Numbered from the stretch's first letter, positions 20,501 to 32,590 are shown. The stretch: 64,000 nucleotides of DNA from Russula earlei (GCA_025769875.1 JAGFNK010000274.1:1-64000), one strand, 5' to 3'. Made by a program: numbers and translations. The notes: generated from the sequence alone by a model not told the origin.

Positions 20501-22312
20501 CCACTATGACATTTCCATATATAGTAGCTTACAAAGATTTGGTCATGTGACAAATGTGGGCTGATATAGTGGTGAGGACCTATTCGCCATTGGACCACAA
20601 TCAGACTACGGACCCAACCAGACCAGACCGATGGCAACCAAACTGTAGCTGTGTCAGTGGTATCCATGGTGCATTTGTTTCATCCATGCATGCTTTCTCC
20701 TCCTCCCCTCTCCTTCCCACTAAACCTCTCTCCATGGCCATGGCCAACATGACTACCTGCCACCTGGACAAGCCTCCACCTCATTACCCACATTTCTGAC
20801 TCAGCTGGAATGGATTTGCCAATGTGTTATTTCATTTTTGTTTGTGGTTTCTTTTTTTTTTTTACATACACCACCACTCAGTATGCAAGTTGTCTCCCAT
20901 TTGCTTACCCACTGTGGGCCCTGTGGCTCGCACACTTGGGCCCCTATGCCTCTATCCAACCCTCAACTATATGGATGCCATCGAGCGATGATGATGATGG
21001 CAATGGAGGTCAGGTGTCCTGGGATGAGGCAGTGCACCACAGAATGTGAGACGGTGTCTCATCCCTTCCCTGCCAAGTTTTTCTCAGATCCTGCACACCT
21101 GCTGCCAACACCAACGCCAATGCCACCACGACCACCTGAGGGGGGCATGAGACAAAGAGGAAGACAGGATGGACCAGGACGCAGAGATCGGCTATGACGT
21201 GGCAGTGCCCAAGTCCCAATTTGAGATGGAGTGGGACACATTTGAGCATGATGTGCTGAGCCCATCATGGTGGCCAGCAGCCACCACCACCATGATGGGC
21301 GATGGCACTGATGGGGGCTGCCACCACTGCTGCAGACCTGCAAGAGATGTATGTGTGTGTGATGATCACTGTGGAGGCCAAGCTGGTGCCCAGGTTCGTT
21401 GGTTGGCCTGAAGGTGTGGCACAGGGTCAGCCACCGGAAGATGGCATGGACCATGGGGCAGGAGGGGAGGGGCATTGTAGGTGGCATTGCATGGATGGGC
21501 AAACCAGTGGGTGAGTTTTTGGCATCTCTTGCCACTTGCTGCTTCAGGTCACGAAACTGGGAGCAGATAGTGGCCACCCCACCCCACACCTGTGCAATCT
21601 TGGCACAACATGTGCACACTTGGCTGAGTCACTAGGGCGACCTGCAAGACAAGAGCCTCTTTTTTCAACCCAACCAACAATGACAGGCACGCGCACATGC
21701 AACTCCCTCTCTCTCAATCGTGCACGCAAATGCCTCCACACCCTCTCCTCCACCTCCAATGACGTTACCACCAAATGCCCAACATGCGCGCCTGCAACTC
21801 CCTCTCTCTCACCACCACATCAAGCATGCAAACACCTCCATGCCCTCCACCTCTCACCTTCAACACACAAACCTAGCCCTCCACCTCTCGCCCTCAATGC
21901 GCACACCTGCTCCTCTGCCTCCAATGACACTACCACCCACATGCACGAGCACGCCCACCCGCCACTGCCTCATCAGGCAAAAGCCCCCCAACACTCAAAA
22001 GCTGGATGACCACCCTTGTGCAGCATTTCGGCCATGCTGACTAGTGCCCACTCATTGCCACCAGTAACACTTTATCTACCCTTTACAGTACATACAGCCT
22101 CCTACTATATTCTTTCAAAACCTAGCTTCGTTACACCTGTCGCCTCAATGCTGCGATCACCAAAAACACGCACGCATCCATACCTGGTCCATACCCAATC
22201 CCTGCAACACTTTTTACCCCTCAATAACAGGAACATAGCTGATGCCTGGAAACACCATGCAACGATGCATTTCCTGCACTGCGCCTGCGTTCCAATGCAT
22301 GACAACACCTCA
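20501..22312. other. Repeat-derived DNA without a recognisable gene
   Basis: Several overlapping frames are His/Pro/Ser-rich on one strand and Gly/Asp-rich on the other, the mark of biased composition. 22240-22312 (GCCTGGAAACACCATGC, CAACACCTCAGAATG) matches the palindrome arm near 16855-16975. No RNA gene or terminal repeat was recognised. Confidence 0.4.
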
Positions 22313-22317
22313 GAATG

Positions 22318-23200
22318 TGTCACAGTAACTAGCCGTGTCAGTTCACAAGCAGAAAACAAGTTGATGATAGTGAGGTGTTCAAGAAACGGGCTGGTTCCCG
22401 TGTATAATGAGTAAGGATCCCTGCAGCAGTCAAAGTGTTTTATGCTAAACAGGTTATGGCCAATAGACCCCTCCTAGTATGACTCGGTCCGTTGAGAAGC
22501 TAGGGTAAGTTTGTAATGGGATAGACTAGGGCTGGTTCCACTAGCTATATGCGCTCAAGTCTGTTGGGGACCTTGAACAACGCAGAGAGAGTAGAGGAAG
22601 GTAGGTCTTAAAGGAGGAGAGCTCTTCTCAGGGAAGTGAAGAGAGACTCTTAGGGAAGGAAGGGAAAGGCGAAGAGTAGATGGTGGATGGTGTGTTGAGA
22701 GTTGATGAAATGGAGAGGTAGTTGTGGTTTAAGTTTGTGAGAGTGAAGTGGGTTGCAGGAGAATATGTTTGGACAAGAATAGGTTGGATTCTACAAGAGA
22801 CCAAGCTTAGGGCTTTGGTCACAAAGTACTGAGCTTATATATACAGTAGAAGCGCAGCAATAGCTGTGCTTTGACTGTGCTACTAGCATAGTAGGAGTCA
22901 TAATAAGTAGGAGTCATAGGAATGAGGCCATGAATGAGTCAGAACCAAGTAACTGTGCTGCACAGTAGGTGCGCAGCATTGCACAGTCAAAACTAAGAAG
23001 TGAATATAAATGGAAAGAGAACCAAACAAAGGGAAAGTAACAGCAATCCAGTGTTACCTGGATGTGTATGGATCACATGATAACACAGAATGGATCACAA
23101 GACGTAAGAGATCACAAGACCAGTAAGTAAAGGGACGTACGCAAGCAAGCAGTCCATAGCAAGAGGTAAGAAGTAGACATAAAAGGAAAATGGTGTAACA
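22318..23200. mobile_element. Solo LTR (883 bp) with 5-bp target duplication
   Basis: Begins TGTCACAGTAACTAG and ends GGTGTAACA (TG...CA). It is flanked by perfect GAATG duplications at 22313-22317 and 23201-23205. The host repeat continues across the insertion: AACACCTCAGAATG before and GAATGTGCACAACCCCCC after, as in the palindrome arm near 16960-16990. A TATA-like CTTATATATACAGT lies at about 22832. No internal retroelement sequence remains. Confidence 0.85.
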
Positions 23201-23205
23201 GAATG

Positions 23206-24664
23206 TGCACAACCCCCTTTGTGATGATGGGATCACATGTGCACAAGGTCAAAGACTCACTCAAGATGCTTTGACTGAGGATGGTTACCCAGTTCCCTCT
23301 CACATTAGCTACAGTACATAAGGACCAGTAGCTACTGTTCTGAATAACAAGTTTTTGTGCCCATGTTTCCCCTTTTGTCTCCATCTGCCTGTGTGAATGA
23401 CTCTCAAGACTTCCCTTTTCTCTCTGTCTCCTCTCTTGTACAAGCCCACTTCTGCTGGACATGATAGTTCAAGACATCCTTGAGAATGTGTGTCCATTTT
23501 GATGTGGCAGGCATGGCAAACAGTGCACACCATAACAACTTCAATCTTTCTGAGTCGACTTTTGCAATTCAAACTCAGTATGTGGTGCTGAAGGGAATGC
23601 TGGATGGACCCATGGATGATCAGAATAAGTCATTACTGTATTTGCTACTTATCGTTGAATTCTCGGGAGGGGGGGTTTCAGAGTAGTACTTATTTGTCAC
23701 TTATTTGTTACTTATTACAGTTGCTTATTGCTGATTTGGCAGTAAAATGTGAATAAGTGACAAATAAGTAACAAAATAAGTGCCCAATAAGTGGCTACTT
23801 GGAACACCCCTAATGTTACATTACATCATTATAAATGTGTGGTCTGGACCAGTTATTGACTGGTCTGAACTGGTCCAGTGACTGTGGAGCAACCACAACA
23901 GACTGGTCTATGAAATTCATGAACCAGGCCAGGCTGGTTTCCCAAAGGTCACATGGTGTCATAGTGGGGGAGAGGTATGGCAGTTGACCTGCCCATACCT
24001 GCACCCATGCCTACCCATGGCTGTGACCCTGGCAGGTTACCCAAACCTGTGCCATTGCCTAAAGATGAGGCTGAGGAGCCTCATGATGGAAATGCTTCTG
24101 AAGGAGAGAATGAGCCTGGTATGTTGCAAGACAGAGGTGAAGAACATACCATAGGCCCTGAAATTGGAATTGACTTGGTACCTGGGGTAACAGACAGTGG
24201 TTTTAAGACACTGGATGGAAGGATTGAGGAGCCATCAAGGATGGAATCCAGGGTGATTGAGACCCAGTCAGGACAGCAGAGATGTCAAAATCCTAGGTGT
24301 GGAAAACTATCAGATACCACACATACCTGAATTACTGTAAGACAACTTACATATTGATATGCTCCCAATGTTTGATGCAAATTGATGTGCTAGAACATTC
24401 AGAAAAGAAAAAAATAGCATTCTGAAGTGGGGGTGGGAGTCAATGGCAAGGATTCCCACAGGTGGCCAAGATCATCAATTTTCTCTGTTTGGCATTCACC
24501 TCACAAAAAATGCACTCAAAAATTATGGCTGTCTTATAGCATCATCCTAAGATATTTGTCCACCCTTCTAATCCATCAAAACATTCAAAATATGTTCTCA
24601 GCTCACATAAAGCACTGCATTGGTTAAGGTGGCCAACTACCCACCCTGATACAGTAGTGGGTAG
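23206..24664. other. Repeat-derived spacer with a short hairpin
   Basis: 23206-23270 resumes the fold-back family sequence. 23682-23790 contains an imperfect inverted repeat built from ACTTATTTGTCACTTATTTG and its complement. A plus frame at 23977-24330 (117 codons, acidic, Pro/Glu-rich) has no recognisable domain. No host gene is supported. Confidence 0.4.
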
Positions 24665-24666
24665 TA

Positions 24667-24894
24667 CTGTGGGTGATCAGGAACTTGGCAGTTGATCACC
24701 ATCTTGGCAATTTCATTTTTCTCTGTAATCTGCTCAAACAACTCCATTCAAATCTTTGTAGTATACCATTGAGTGCCATTAATGTCATTCTAGCAAAGAA
24801 AACTGGAGGTCCATCAAGTGGTTATCAAGGAATATTTTGGCTGGGGGTGCTGAGATGGTGATCCACTGACTGCTGAGTTCCTGATCACCCACAG
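24667..24894. mobile_element. pogo-type MITE, 228 bp
   Basis: Terminal inverted repeats CTGTGGGTGATCAGGAACT / AGTTCCTGATCACCCACAG. The left flank is TA (24665-24666) and the right flank reads TC, perhaps a mutated TA. The interior AGTGCCATTAATGTCATTCT and TGGAGGTCCATCAAGTGG match the terminal region of the pogo element (3700-3983), reversed. No coding capacity. Confidence 0.72.
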
Positions 24895-25202
24895 TCGGAG
24901 GTAAATGTAATCTATGTTGTTAGTCTACATATCATGAGTCCCACAGTGCAGTGCCCCCACACCCAACATGCATAAATGCATTTGTCCTGTCCTCACACTA
25001 GCTACAGGGTATTGGATTAGGCTGATTTGTTTTCTCATGCTATCTAATGTTTAGTCCTGGTCTGAGTAGATAAAAGCACTTTCCAAAATAAATAAATAAA
25101 TAACAACTGACTAATTGCTGCTGATAAACCTGACTTATCCATTCCCGCCTTCACGTGGGTGCGTTGAAAAGATCCCCATAGGTCAGCACATCGGACAGGA
25201 CA
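24895..25202. promoter_or_regulatory. Upstream region of the UBR7-like gene
   Basis: Contains an (AATA)n microsatellite at about 25087-25103 and ordinary A/T-rich sequence. CpG density rises from about 25145 just before the start codon. No defined promoter motif was recognised. Confidence 0.3.
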
Positions 25203-26700
25203 ATGGCCAGTACTCTCACAGAATACCTCGATTCACAACATGAGCTCGAGAAGGAAGCTGCTTTGGCACTTCCTTTCTCGTTCTCGCATTGTACTCATTC
25301 CCGTGGCCACATTCGCCAAGCCGTCTACCTCTGCATCACTTGCGCTTCGCAGCGCGGCATCTGTTCTTCCTGTTCCATCGCCTGTCACACGGACCACGAA
25401 CAGCTTGAGCTATTTCCGAAGCGTAACTTTCGTTGCGACTGCCCAACCAGTGCCCTAACCCACCCGTGTTTGCTTCATAAACGTTTGGAAGCACCGAACG
25501 AGGAGAACAGGTATAGCCAAAACTTTGAGGCAAAATTCTGTCGCTGTGGACGACCATATGATGCGAACTCGGAGCGCGAGACCATGATACAATGTCTAGC
25601 GTGTGAGGTGCGATCGTGTAAATTTCTTGTGAAGATCCTCACTAACGCCTCTTTCAGGATTGGTTTCACGAGTCTTGTCTGAATTTGCGAACCTGTCCGT
25701 CATCTCGCTCTCCACCACCGGAAATTTTGGAGGAAGAAAATGCTGGCGCGCAAGATGATGATTCACGATCAGAGGTGTCCTCTTCAGGCCTACCACCACC
25801 CTTGATCACGGCTGGGGATTATGATGCACTTGTCTGTAGGTCGTGTGTCTCCAACATTTCTATCCTGCAGGCCTGGGCTGGAACACCAGGGATTGCAATG
25901 GTCGTTCGTGATGGCCCTGACTCCCAATGGAAGATCATCGGCTTCCTCCAGGATGATGTCGTCGGCGTTGATGATGGTCCAGAAACGGAGGGCAAATCTC
26001 CTGCTCGCGTGGAAGCATTGGACCCCGTTCACACACACATACCCCTGCCCGATGGTCCTTCATCACCTCGACCAGAACTCGATCTCCCCCGAGGGAAAAA
26101 AAAGAAGCCTGCTCAATTCCTCCCCTTCTCCAGACGGCCCACGCGGGAAACGCATGTGCACGTCCGGAACATCCATTGATTTCTCTCAAAAGGCGTGTCT
26201 GGCACCAGCACCGCATCCTTTTGCCCAGGCAGTTCTTGCACAACTTGACGAGGAGATGCTGGGTGCGGGTGATATCTTCCTGTCAGGAGACTGGCGTGAG
26301 CGATGGTGCCAGTGTGACTCTTGCATTCTGGAGCTTCGGAAACATCCATATCTCCTCGAAGAGGAAGAAACTTATGAACCACCAGAGGATCCAGATTCCC
26401 GTAAGCTCTGTTCACAAGTAATCACAGGAGGGAATAACATTACTATAGACTTGTCGCTGGAGGAACTGGGACTACGTGCCCTCGAGCGCTTACCACGTGA
26501 CCGTGCGCTGGACGGCATTCGCGCCTTCAACACTATGAGGTACGTTAGTGACATGTTTGTAGAGGTCCATAGATCCGAATATTCTCCAGGGACGACCTCA
26601 AGAGATTCCTCAGGCCTTTGCACAGGAAGGCAGGGAAGTCGAGGAGATAGATGTCCGCAGGTTTTTTGAAGCACGCACCCAGGTTGCACGGACAGCCTGA
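25203..26700 (+). CDS. UBR7: UBR7/mlo2-like UBR-box and PHD protein (frame problem near C-terminus)
   Basis: Likely E3 ubiquitin ligase-type protein of the UBR7 family. Start ATG at 25203 (context GGACAATGG). Exon 1 (25203-25607) has the UBR box with CTHSRGHIRQAVYLC, CSIACHTDHEQLELFPKRNF and CDC, then the PHD-like FCRCGRPYDANSERETMIQC. Exon 2 (from 25658) continues DWFHESCLNLRTCP. A possible 79-bp intron (26055-26133) restores the frame to GPRGKRMC; alternatively the A8 run at 26096-26103 carries an indel. Exon 3 to 26539 has RWCQCDSC and an intron follows. From 26590 DDLKRFLRP is in one frame and FAQEGREVEEIDVRRFFE in the next, so one base seems missing near 26617. As read, the protein ends at 26650 (422 aa); the alternative frame ends at 26700. 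Confidence 0.85.
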
Positions 26701-27004
26701 GAATAGACAGGATGATGACCCGGTATGGCACCATAACGATTCGCCGCGCATCTGTTGATGAAACAAAGTCTACTTAGTTGTGTAGTTGAGTAGAGTAAAC
26801 TACGGGCACGAGGGATGTAACAAGTATGATGTTTTGCACCTATGATAGTCCTGATCACGACACGGCCAAGACTCCCCTCATCGCGTGGCCGCGTTTCTAT
26901 CAGTCCATCAGCTGCACGGTCCTTTAAGAGAGACTGGAATAGAAGACATCCATCTTCATTGACCATTAATCAGAGATGTTGCCTTGCTTTAAATTGATGT
27001 GCTG
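26701..27004. other. 3' region of the UBR7-like gene
   Basis: CpG-containing intergenic DNA with no second gene supported. The transition to CpG-poor repeat sequence occurs near 27000. Confidence 0.35.
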
Positions 27005-27635
27005 ACCATCAACCATAGGGCTGCCAACAGTTGTGTACTTATAGTGGTGATTAGATGATCAAGAATTACTATAAAAGGTGGTTGTGTCAACAAGAGAATT
27101 GGTGCATCAATCATGCATTTAAATGATACCAAATCATTTTCTCAATTACATATTCAAAGACTCAATTATCAGCTATTAGACAAATAAATCATAATGATAC
27201 AAAAAAATATTTTGTATTGTAAGGAAAAGCAGCAGTTGAGGCTGTTAGAATAGGCAGTGGTGTGAGTCTGAAGGGACTTGGTGCAAGGGAGGCAGTGGCA
27301 TTGGAGGGAGGGGGTTCCAAGGGAGGGATGACAGTTCCCCATGGGCATGCATGTGCACATTTGTGGTGGCAGATGTGGCATCAGGCCTGGTGCCCTTGCC
27401 TGACCATTCACCCCTGGCATACAGATCATCATAAACCCATTGGTGCTTTCCCTTAGCAATGCCAATGCTTTGTGCTGTCAGTCCCTGTGCATTGGGGAGA
27501 CAGGTCCATTGTTTTGGGCCACATTTGACACCCATATGCTTGGCTGTCTCTGTTCACATTTTCTGATCGGGCATGATCACTTCCTTATCAGGTAAGATCT
27601 TGGAACCTTGAATTACATTGATTGCAGCTGCCTTT
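27005..27635. repeat. Dispersed repeat R, copy 2
   Basis: Parallels 13395-14009. The left edge GGGCTGCCAACAG resembles the MULE-like terminus GGGCTGCCAAAC at 29392, so R could be a non-autonomous MULE-type element. No right terminus could be fixed. The minus-strand frame contains QSIGIAKGKHQWVYDDLYARG, unrecognised. Confidence 0.5.
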
Positions 27636-27914
27636 AGTATTGTGTTAGTGCCTATTGTAGAGCACTTGGAGTCATCCTAAAGGGTCCATAGGGAGGCTAT
27701 AATACTGTCCTTTATTGCTAAAAGGGTTGCCATTAAGTGGGGCTTGCTGTATGTCAATTGTGCCAAGAATCGCTTGTGCGTCAATGTGCGCATGATATTG
27801 TGGACACCTTTACTCACCCCTTTTGTCCATGTGAACAGGGTGACACCATAGAGGCTGGGTTTCATCTCATAAGGAAGGGTCCTTCAAGGGCCCTCTCCAG
27901 GAAATGGTTCATGA
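27636..27914 (-). repeat. Fragment of LTR family 3, reversed
   Basis: Reverse complement of the first 280 bp of the LTR at 50534-51498 (CCTTCAAGGGCCCTCTCC, ending GGTTCATGACA at 27914). The other end is missing. It abuts the gypsy reverse-transcriptase relic, where TCTCCAGTGTTCTTC resumes coding sequence. Confidence 0.75.
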
Positions 27915-29391
27915 CATCTCCAGTGTTCTTCATCTGGAAGAAGGACAGCAAGGAGAAAAGAATCATTGTGGACTACCGACAACTAATTCAGTGGACTAGA
28001 TGAGACAATGAACCTTTACCACATCTGGAACAAGAGGTGGAAAGACTTCGAGGGAAGAAGGTGTTCTCCAAGTTTGAGATATGATGGGGATACAATAATG
28101 TACAACTGGCAGAAGGAGATTGTTGGAAAGCATCCTTCAAGACACTATATGGAACATACCTGCCCAATGTCATGTATTTTGGGCTCAAAAACATGCCAGC
28201 CTTCCTTACTAGGCTGATGAGAAGAGACTTTGGTGACTGGCTGGACTGATGGGCAGAATACACTGTCAACTATCTGGATGACTTTGGAATTGCCACAGGG
28301 GACAGTCCCAAACAACTAGAAATCCATGAGCAATGTATCAGCAAGCTACTGTCAAGACACGTACTGCTGATCACTAAGGACTCAGGAGCAGGTGGGCAAG
28401 GGTCGGAACAGATGATACGCGGCGAAGGCGGCGTTGAACAAGAGGACGAGCCAAACGACGAGGAGGTACCAGATGGGGACTGGTAAGTGTTGCAAGAGGC
28501 AGAGGCGAAGGCTGGAGGCCAGTGCAGCGAAGGGACTTTAGACAAGGCGGTCGTTGAAGAGTACCTTGGAGGTGAGGGAAGTCTTTAAACTGAGTGGTTG
28601 CAGGGGAGTACCCAGGAGTATGAGAGTATCACAAATGGACAGTCTGACAACTGCCATGCTTCATTGGGGCTTATATACAGTGTACAGGGTCGATTACAAA
28701 GCACTGGGACTACTCTAGACTCTTTGGTACCATCCAATTAGGACTACAGAGGCATAAACTTGCTTGTGTCAAGTTTTAGGCTTACTGAGCGCATTACTGA
28801 TCATTGTGGAGCGATGACATCATTATGATGTCACTGTGGAGCGCTTAGTGAGCCTATGAGGTCACTGTGGAGTCGCTCAGTCAGCCATGATGTCATTGGA
28901 GCCTTGATGACGTCAGATGATTTATGCAACAGTTTCTAAGAGTTTGTGCCACTGTTTTGGGTCCATGGTGGCTGGGTGGCCATGTGGCTGCCACGCAATG
29001 ATTACCCGATTAGGAAACAGGTGCCTGGTCGTGTTATAGTGCCTTTGCAATAGTAATATCTTGTACCACAGGAGGGATAGCCCAGAAAATGGAAGGGAGT
29101 CGGCAATGTAAAGTGAGAGAGGTCTTTCTTGAGTAAAATAGGACAGTCCTCGGCCAGGACTTGGCCTTGGTTCGTAACAGCTACTCATGCTGATACAAAA
29201 GAAGTCATACTTCCTGAAACCCAAGAAGTGCCAGTTCATGGTGCAGAAACTAACCATGCTGGGTTGGGACATAGATGAAGGGAAGATGAAGATTGAGGCC
29301 TCCAAGGTCCAAGGAATCATGGACTGGCCTAGGGAAATCAAGGATGTGCATGAAGTGCACAAAGTCATGGGAGTCCTCAGCTACAATAGGG
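27915..29391 (+). pseudogene. Ty3/gypsy reverse transcriptase relic, split by a solo LTR
   Basis: Coding pieces at 27915-28349 and 29180-29391 show VFFIWKKDSKEKRIIVDYRQL, FSKFEI.WGYNNVQLAEGD, the catalytic YLDDFGIATGD, then KKSYFLKPKKCQFMVQKL and GWDIDEGKMKIEASKVQG. In-frame TGA at 28001, 28082 and 28247 each fall where Arg (CGA) fits the family. The missing N-terminal part was replaced by an LTR-3 fragment, and the rest ends at the MULE-like terminus at 29392. Nothing of integrase remains. Confidence 0.82.
28350..29179 (-). mobile_element. Solo LTR family 1 (830 bp) inside the RT relic
   Basis: Begins TGTCAAGACACGTACTG and ends GGTTCGTAACA, flanked by GCTAC at 28345-28349 and 29180-29184. 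Removing the LTR and one duplicate rejoins the reverse-transcriptase frame after QCISKLL. Other copies: 45483-46801, 46986-48215, 48245-48535 (partial) and 56269-57095. The orientation as minus follows from the polypurine tract next to related copies. Confidence 0.88.
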
Positions 29392-29496
29392 CTGCCAAAC
29401 TGTATTTGGCAGCCTGTGCAGCCTCAACAATCTCTGCTATTTGATTAACATTTTCAAGCCTAGATATGGGATTGTGTGATAATGATGTGATCTTCA
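29392..29496. repeat. Left edge of a MULE-like relic
   Basis: Starts GGGCTGCCAAACTG then TTTGGCAGCC, a small hairpin-like terminus, directly after reverse-transcriptase coding sequence. It matches 17895-18010. Removing element B (29502-44751) joins it to the SWIM-finger relic at 44752-45482, so the two are probably one MULE. Confidence 0.5.
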
Positions 29497-29501
29497 ATGA
29501 G

Positions 29502-30111
29502 TGTTGTGATCTAACCCCTTGTCAGTTCACCCATAAATTCTCTCATTATTATTTTTCTCTTGTCACCCTTGTTCCCTTGGTTACCATTTCATCCCTTGAT
29601 GTTGATGGCCACTTATTGTGTTTCACCTATTGTGTTTCACTTATTGTGTTTCATCTATTGTTGAGTTACTTTTGCCATTGACTCACCTTTATCTATTGTT
29701 CTGCTTATAGTACTGTACAGCCTCGCTACATACAGTATTTAAGCGCCTGTAAAAGCTGGGGAATGTCCCAAGCTTAGCTTTGTCCCATTTCCTGTTGCAT
29801 CCTTTTGCCCTGTACTGTCTCTCAATCACAACTTGTGTTGAGTTGGCTTATACTTTGCTTGACCTAAGATGGTCACAAGGAACCTTTGTGTTCCTCTTTC
29901 TACTCTGCTTCTCCATCATTGTCCTCCTCTTCTGTGAAACCAGGAGATCAACTCTGTCTGCGGATTAGGTCATCCTTGACTTAGTCTTGAGACACTAAAC
30001 CCTTGACCCAGTCTCTCTGAGCCGGCCCCCATTGAACCCTTGAACCAAGTCACAGGGACTTGGCCCCACTGAACCTTGAGCTAACGCTCTTACAGCTGTG
30101 ACGCCGTGACA
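29502..30111 (+). repeat. 5' LTR of element B
   Basis: TGTTGTGATCTAACCCC ... CCGTGACA. A possible TATA-like box CAGTATTTAAGCG lies at about 29733. Versus the 3' LTR the changes are mostly CG to TG or CA. Confidence 0.9.
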
Positions 30112-30822
30112 CAAGCTAAGCTTCCCTACTCCATTCTGGAGATCAACCTTGAACTACCATCAAACCGTTGGGTCCGCATCCAGCCTAGACCATCCTCAGA
30201 CCTTCCCGAACACATTGTAGGAGCTGCCACTTGGGACAGCTTTCACACCTTCCTCTGCTACGTCACCACCGAAAATGACGAAGAACTACCAGTCAAATTC
30301 ATCAACAACCGTTGGTTTGAACTACGACTTAGAAGAGGACAGCTCTACACTCACCTAGACTTAGAACTCCTCAGAAACAGCCTTGGATTAGGCTACTGGA
30401 GGGAAAACAACCCTCTCTACGAACCACCATCAGAATCAGAAGCCTCATCTACAGAAGGCAACCCCCCTGAACCAGAAAACACTGCCGAAACTCAGACACC
30501 CTTCGAATCCCCTGCTTTAGAACCAGAGGACCCCCTTGAAAACCAGGAACCCATTGAGACCCTAGAAATCGAACCACAGAACCCCCCAGAACCTAATATG
30601 GCGGCCCAACCCCAAATCGTTGTACAACCCCCCCAGATGGCCACTCAGGCCCCTCAGATGGCCACCCAGGCCCCCCCAGTCATCGTCCCACCCCCTCAAG
30701 CAGCTGTCCCAGCACCACAAGGCACTAATGGGTCCCTCAGCAGCAAAGAACCCACTGCCTTCACAGGGGAGAGGAACAAAACAAAACGATTCATCATGGA
30801 ATTTAATTTGTTCTGGGGCCTT

Positions 30823-31315
30823 TGTCACCGACTGGGGGCGGTGTTGCTGACAAATCAGTTCACGTGCGAGACGAGCGTAGCGAGTCGAGCGAGACACTAA
30901 GTCTTTGTGAATTTCGGGGTTCTTGGAGATGATATTGCCGAGACAAATATGTTCCACGGTGAGGGAAGACTACGAATAAGCCTTCACGTTGAGAAGACCT
31001 ATGAGTAGAAGAGATTTCAGATGGGTTGCTTGATGTCTTGCAAGCCTACAAGTCCTGAAGCTGAAAGCCAGTGATATTTCACAGGAGAACAAGCTTAGGG
31101 CTTGTCCTCGTCGAACAGCAGTCTTATATACATGCTAAATACTATTCCAAATAGTATTCATGAGGTGGAAGCGAGGCGATCGAACTAGAACACGCAGGAA
31201 ACGTCTGGTATGTGCGAGGCTACGGAAGGGTCATAAAACACGCAGGAAACTTGAGACATGTCCAGGTAGGCTTATCCGGTTGCCAGTCCGGTCCGATTTA
31301 CCGGTTCTTGTGACA
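30823..31315 (-). repeat. 3' LTR of element A
   Basis: TGTCACCGACTGGGGGC ... TTCTTGTGACA as read on the plus strand. It differs from the other LTR chiefly by transitions at CpG. A TATA-like TCTTATATACATGC lies at about 31122. Confidence 0.92.
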
Positions 31316-31429
31316 TTACCCCCTTGTTAAGGTCTAACCTATGTAGGGGTGGACGTTAGAGACACAGCGATGGGTATGGTAGTGGAGTTGGTCTCGGGGA
31401 ACTCAACATATTTTGTGCGCTTTGCATCG

Positions 31430-32590
31430 TCAATGTGGGGTTCTGCAGAGGTCTGCCTTGTGTCCGTGGCGATTGCAGAGGATGCAGGTAACAATTTTGG
31501 GGCAGTCGATGGTGTTGTGTCCCCCATCGAGACACCAGGAGCATTTGTCGGAGATACGAGGGGAGAATTGATACCAGGGGTCCACGATCGCCTCTTTAGC
31601 ATCCTTATGTTCTTGTTTGGTTAGTTGTGGCATGGACTGGAATAGGATTCTGGGTTCAAGTCGGGTTTTAGCATTAGCTCTGGCCAATCTGACCTCACTG
31701 TCCTGAATTTCCCACAGCATGTTGTGGTAGTGTCCTCTAGCTGTGACGAGTTGGTTGGCCATCTGTTGCGCTTTTTTAATGGCGAATCGATATCGAAGGA
31801 CTTCGGCCTCAAGAGACAGATCTTGTTCGAAGGTGAGGGCTTCGTTGATGGCTTTAGTATGTCTGAGTCCTTCCTGGAATAAGAAAGTGTCTTTTGTAGT
31901 GAGGAGGGGATGAGGATAGGGGTCGGCACGAGCCCGAATCGAAATTCGATGAGTAGGACATCCAGGGCTGTATGTAGCGATGACTGATGGGAATCCATTG
32001 GTCAGATTGGGTAGGACGAATTGTGGGGGAATGGTATCGTCTTTGTTGCCTGGGTCAGGGATCAAAACGTCAAGTCCTAGAGTTCCCTCCATCCAGCCGT
32101 CTCCTAGTTCGCGCAGTTCAGTCATAGCATCTGTTCCAGGAGCTACAGGTGTTACGTAGGCAGGTGGGGGATTGTCATTGTTTCGTAAGGGTACTGGGGC
32201 AAAGTTTTTGTTAAGGAGTACCAACTTAATTGGTTGTTGGGGGATGGGTGTGTCGAGTCGAGGAGGGACAGGAATGGGGTCAGAAGAGGGGGAATGAACA
32301 TGATAGGATGGGCTGCGGACGATTGGGGAGTTAGTTCCTCTGATGGGGGAGCGGTTGCCGAAGGCTCGTAGCATGGTAGGTAGAGTTTCTTCATGCCAGA
32401 GTTCTTGGGCTTGTGCTATCATTGCCGCATGTCACGCTGCACGTCGTACTAGGAGTTGAGTGTTGATAGTTGCGGCCGTGGATGGAGACGGTTCTCTAGA
32501 GATTGGTAGAGGGATGAGAGTTGGGGAGTGTGGAGGAGTAGGGACAAGGGTAATGGAGGAGGCAGTGGGTGAGTTGGCGTTAGAGGACAT
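31430..32590 (-). pseudogene. Third ORF of element A with two C-terminal zinc knuckles
   Basis: Starts MSSNANSPTASSITLVP at 32590, downstream of the chromodomain, and runs 386 residues with a single TGA at 32434-32432 (CGA to TGA again, after LLVRRAA). A Pro/Ser-rich first half is followed by a helical region (LRYRFAIKKAQQMANQLV). The end holds two CCHC knuckles: CSWCLDGGHNTIDC and CILCNRHGHKADLC. Function is unknown. The knuckles suggest nucleic-acid binding, perhaps compensating for the altered Gag knuckle, which is inference. I do not recognise a named family. Confidence 0.72.

Noticed and set aside
19540..20667. 375-codon minus-strand frame
   Set aside because: Pro/Ser/His low complexity, open in several frames at once, and crosses the end of the candidate LTR into a known repeat.
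21059..21619. 186-codon minus-strand frame
   Set aside because: Biased composition and no family resemblance; not conserved in other copies of nearby repeats.
23977..24330. 117-codon acidic frame as a host gene
   Set aside because: No homology recognised, no introns, and it lies in CpG-poor repeat-rich DNA.
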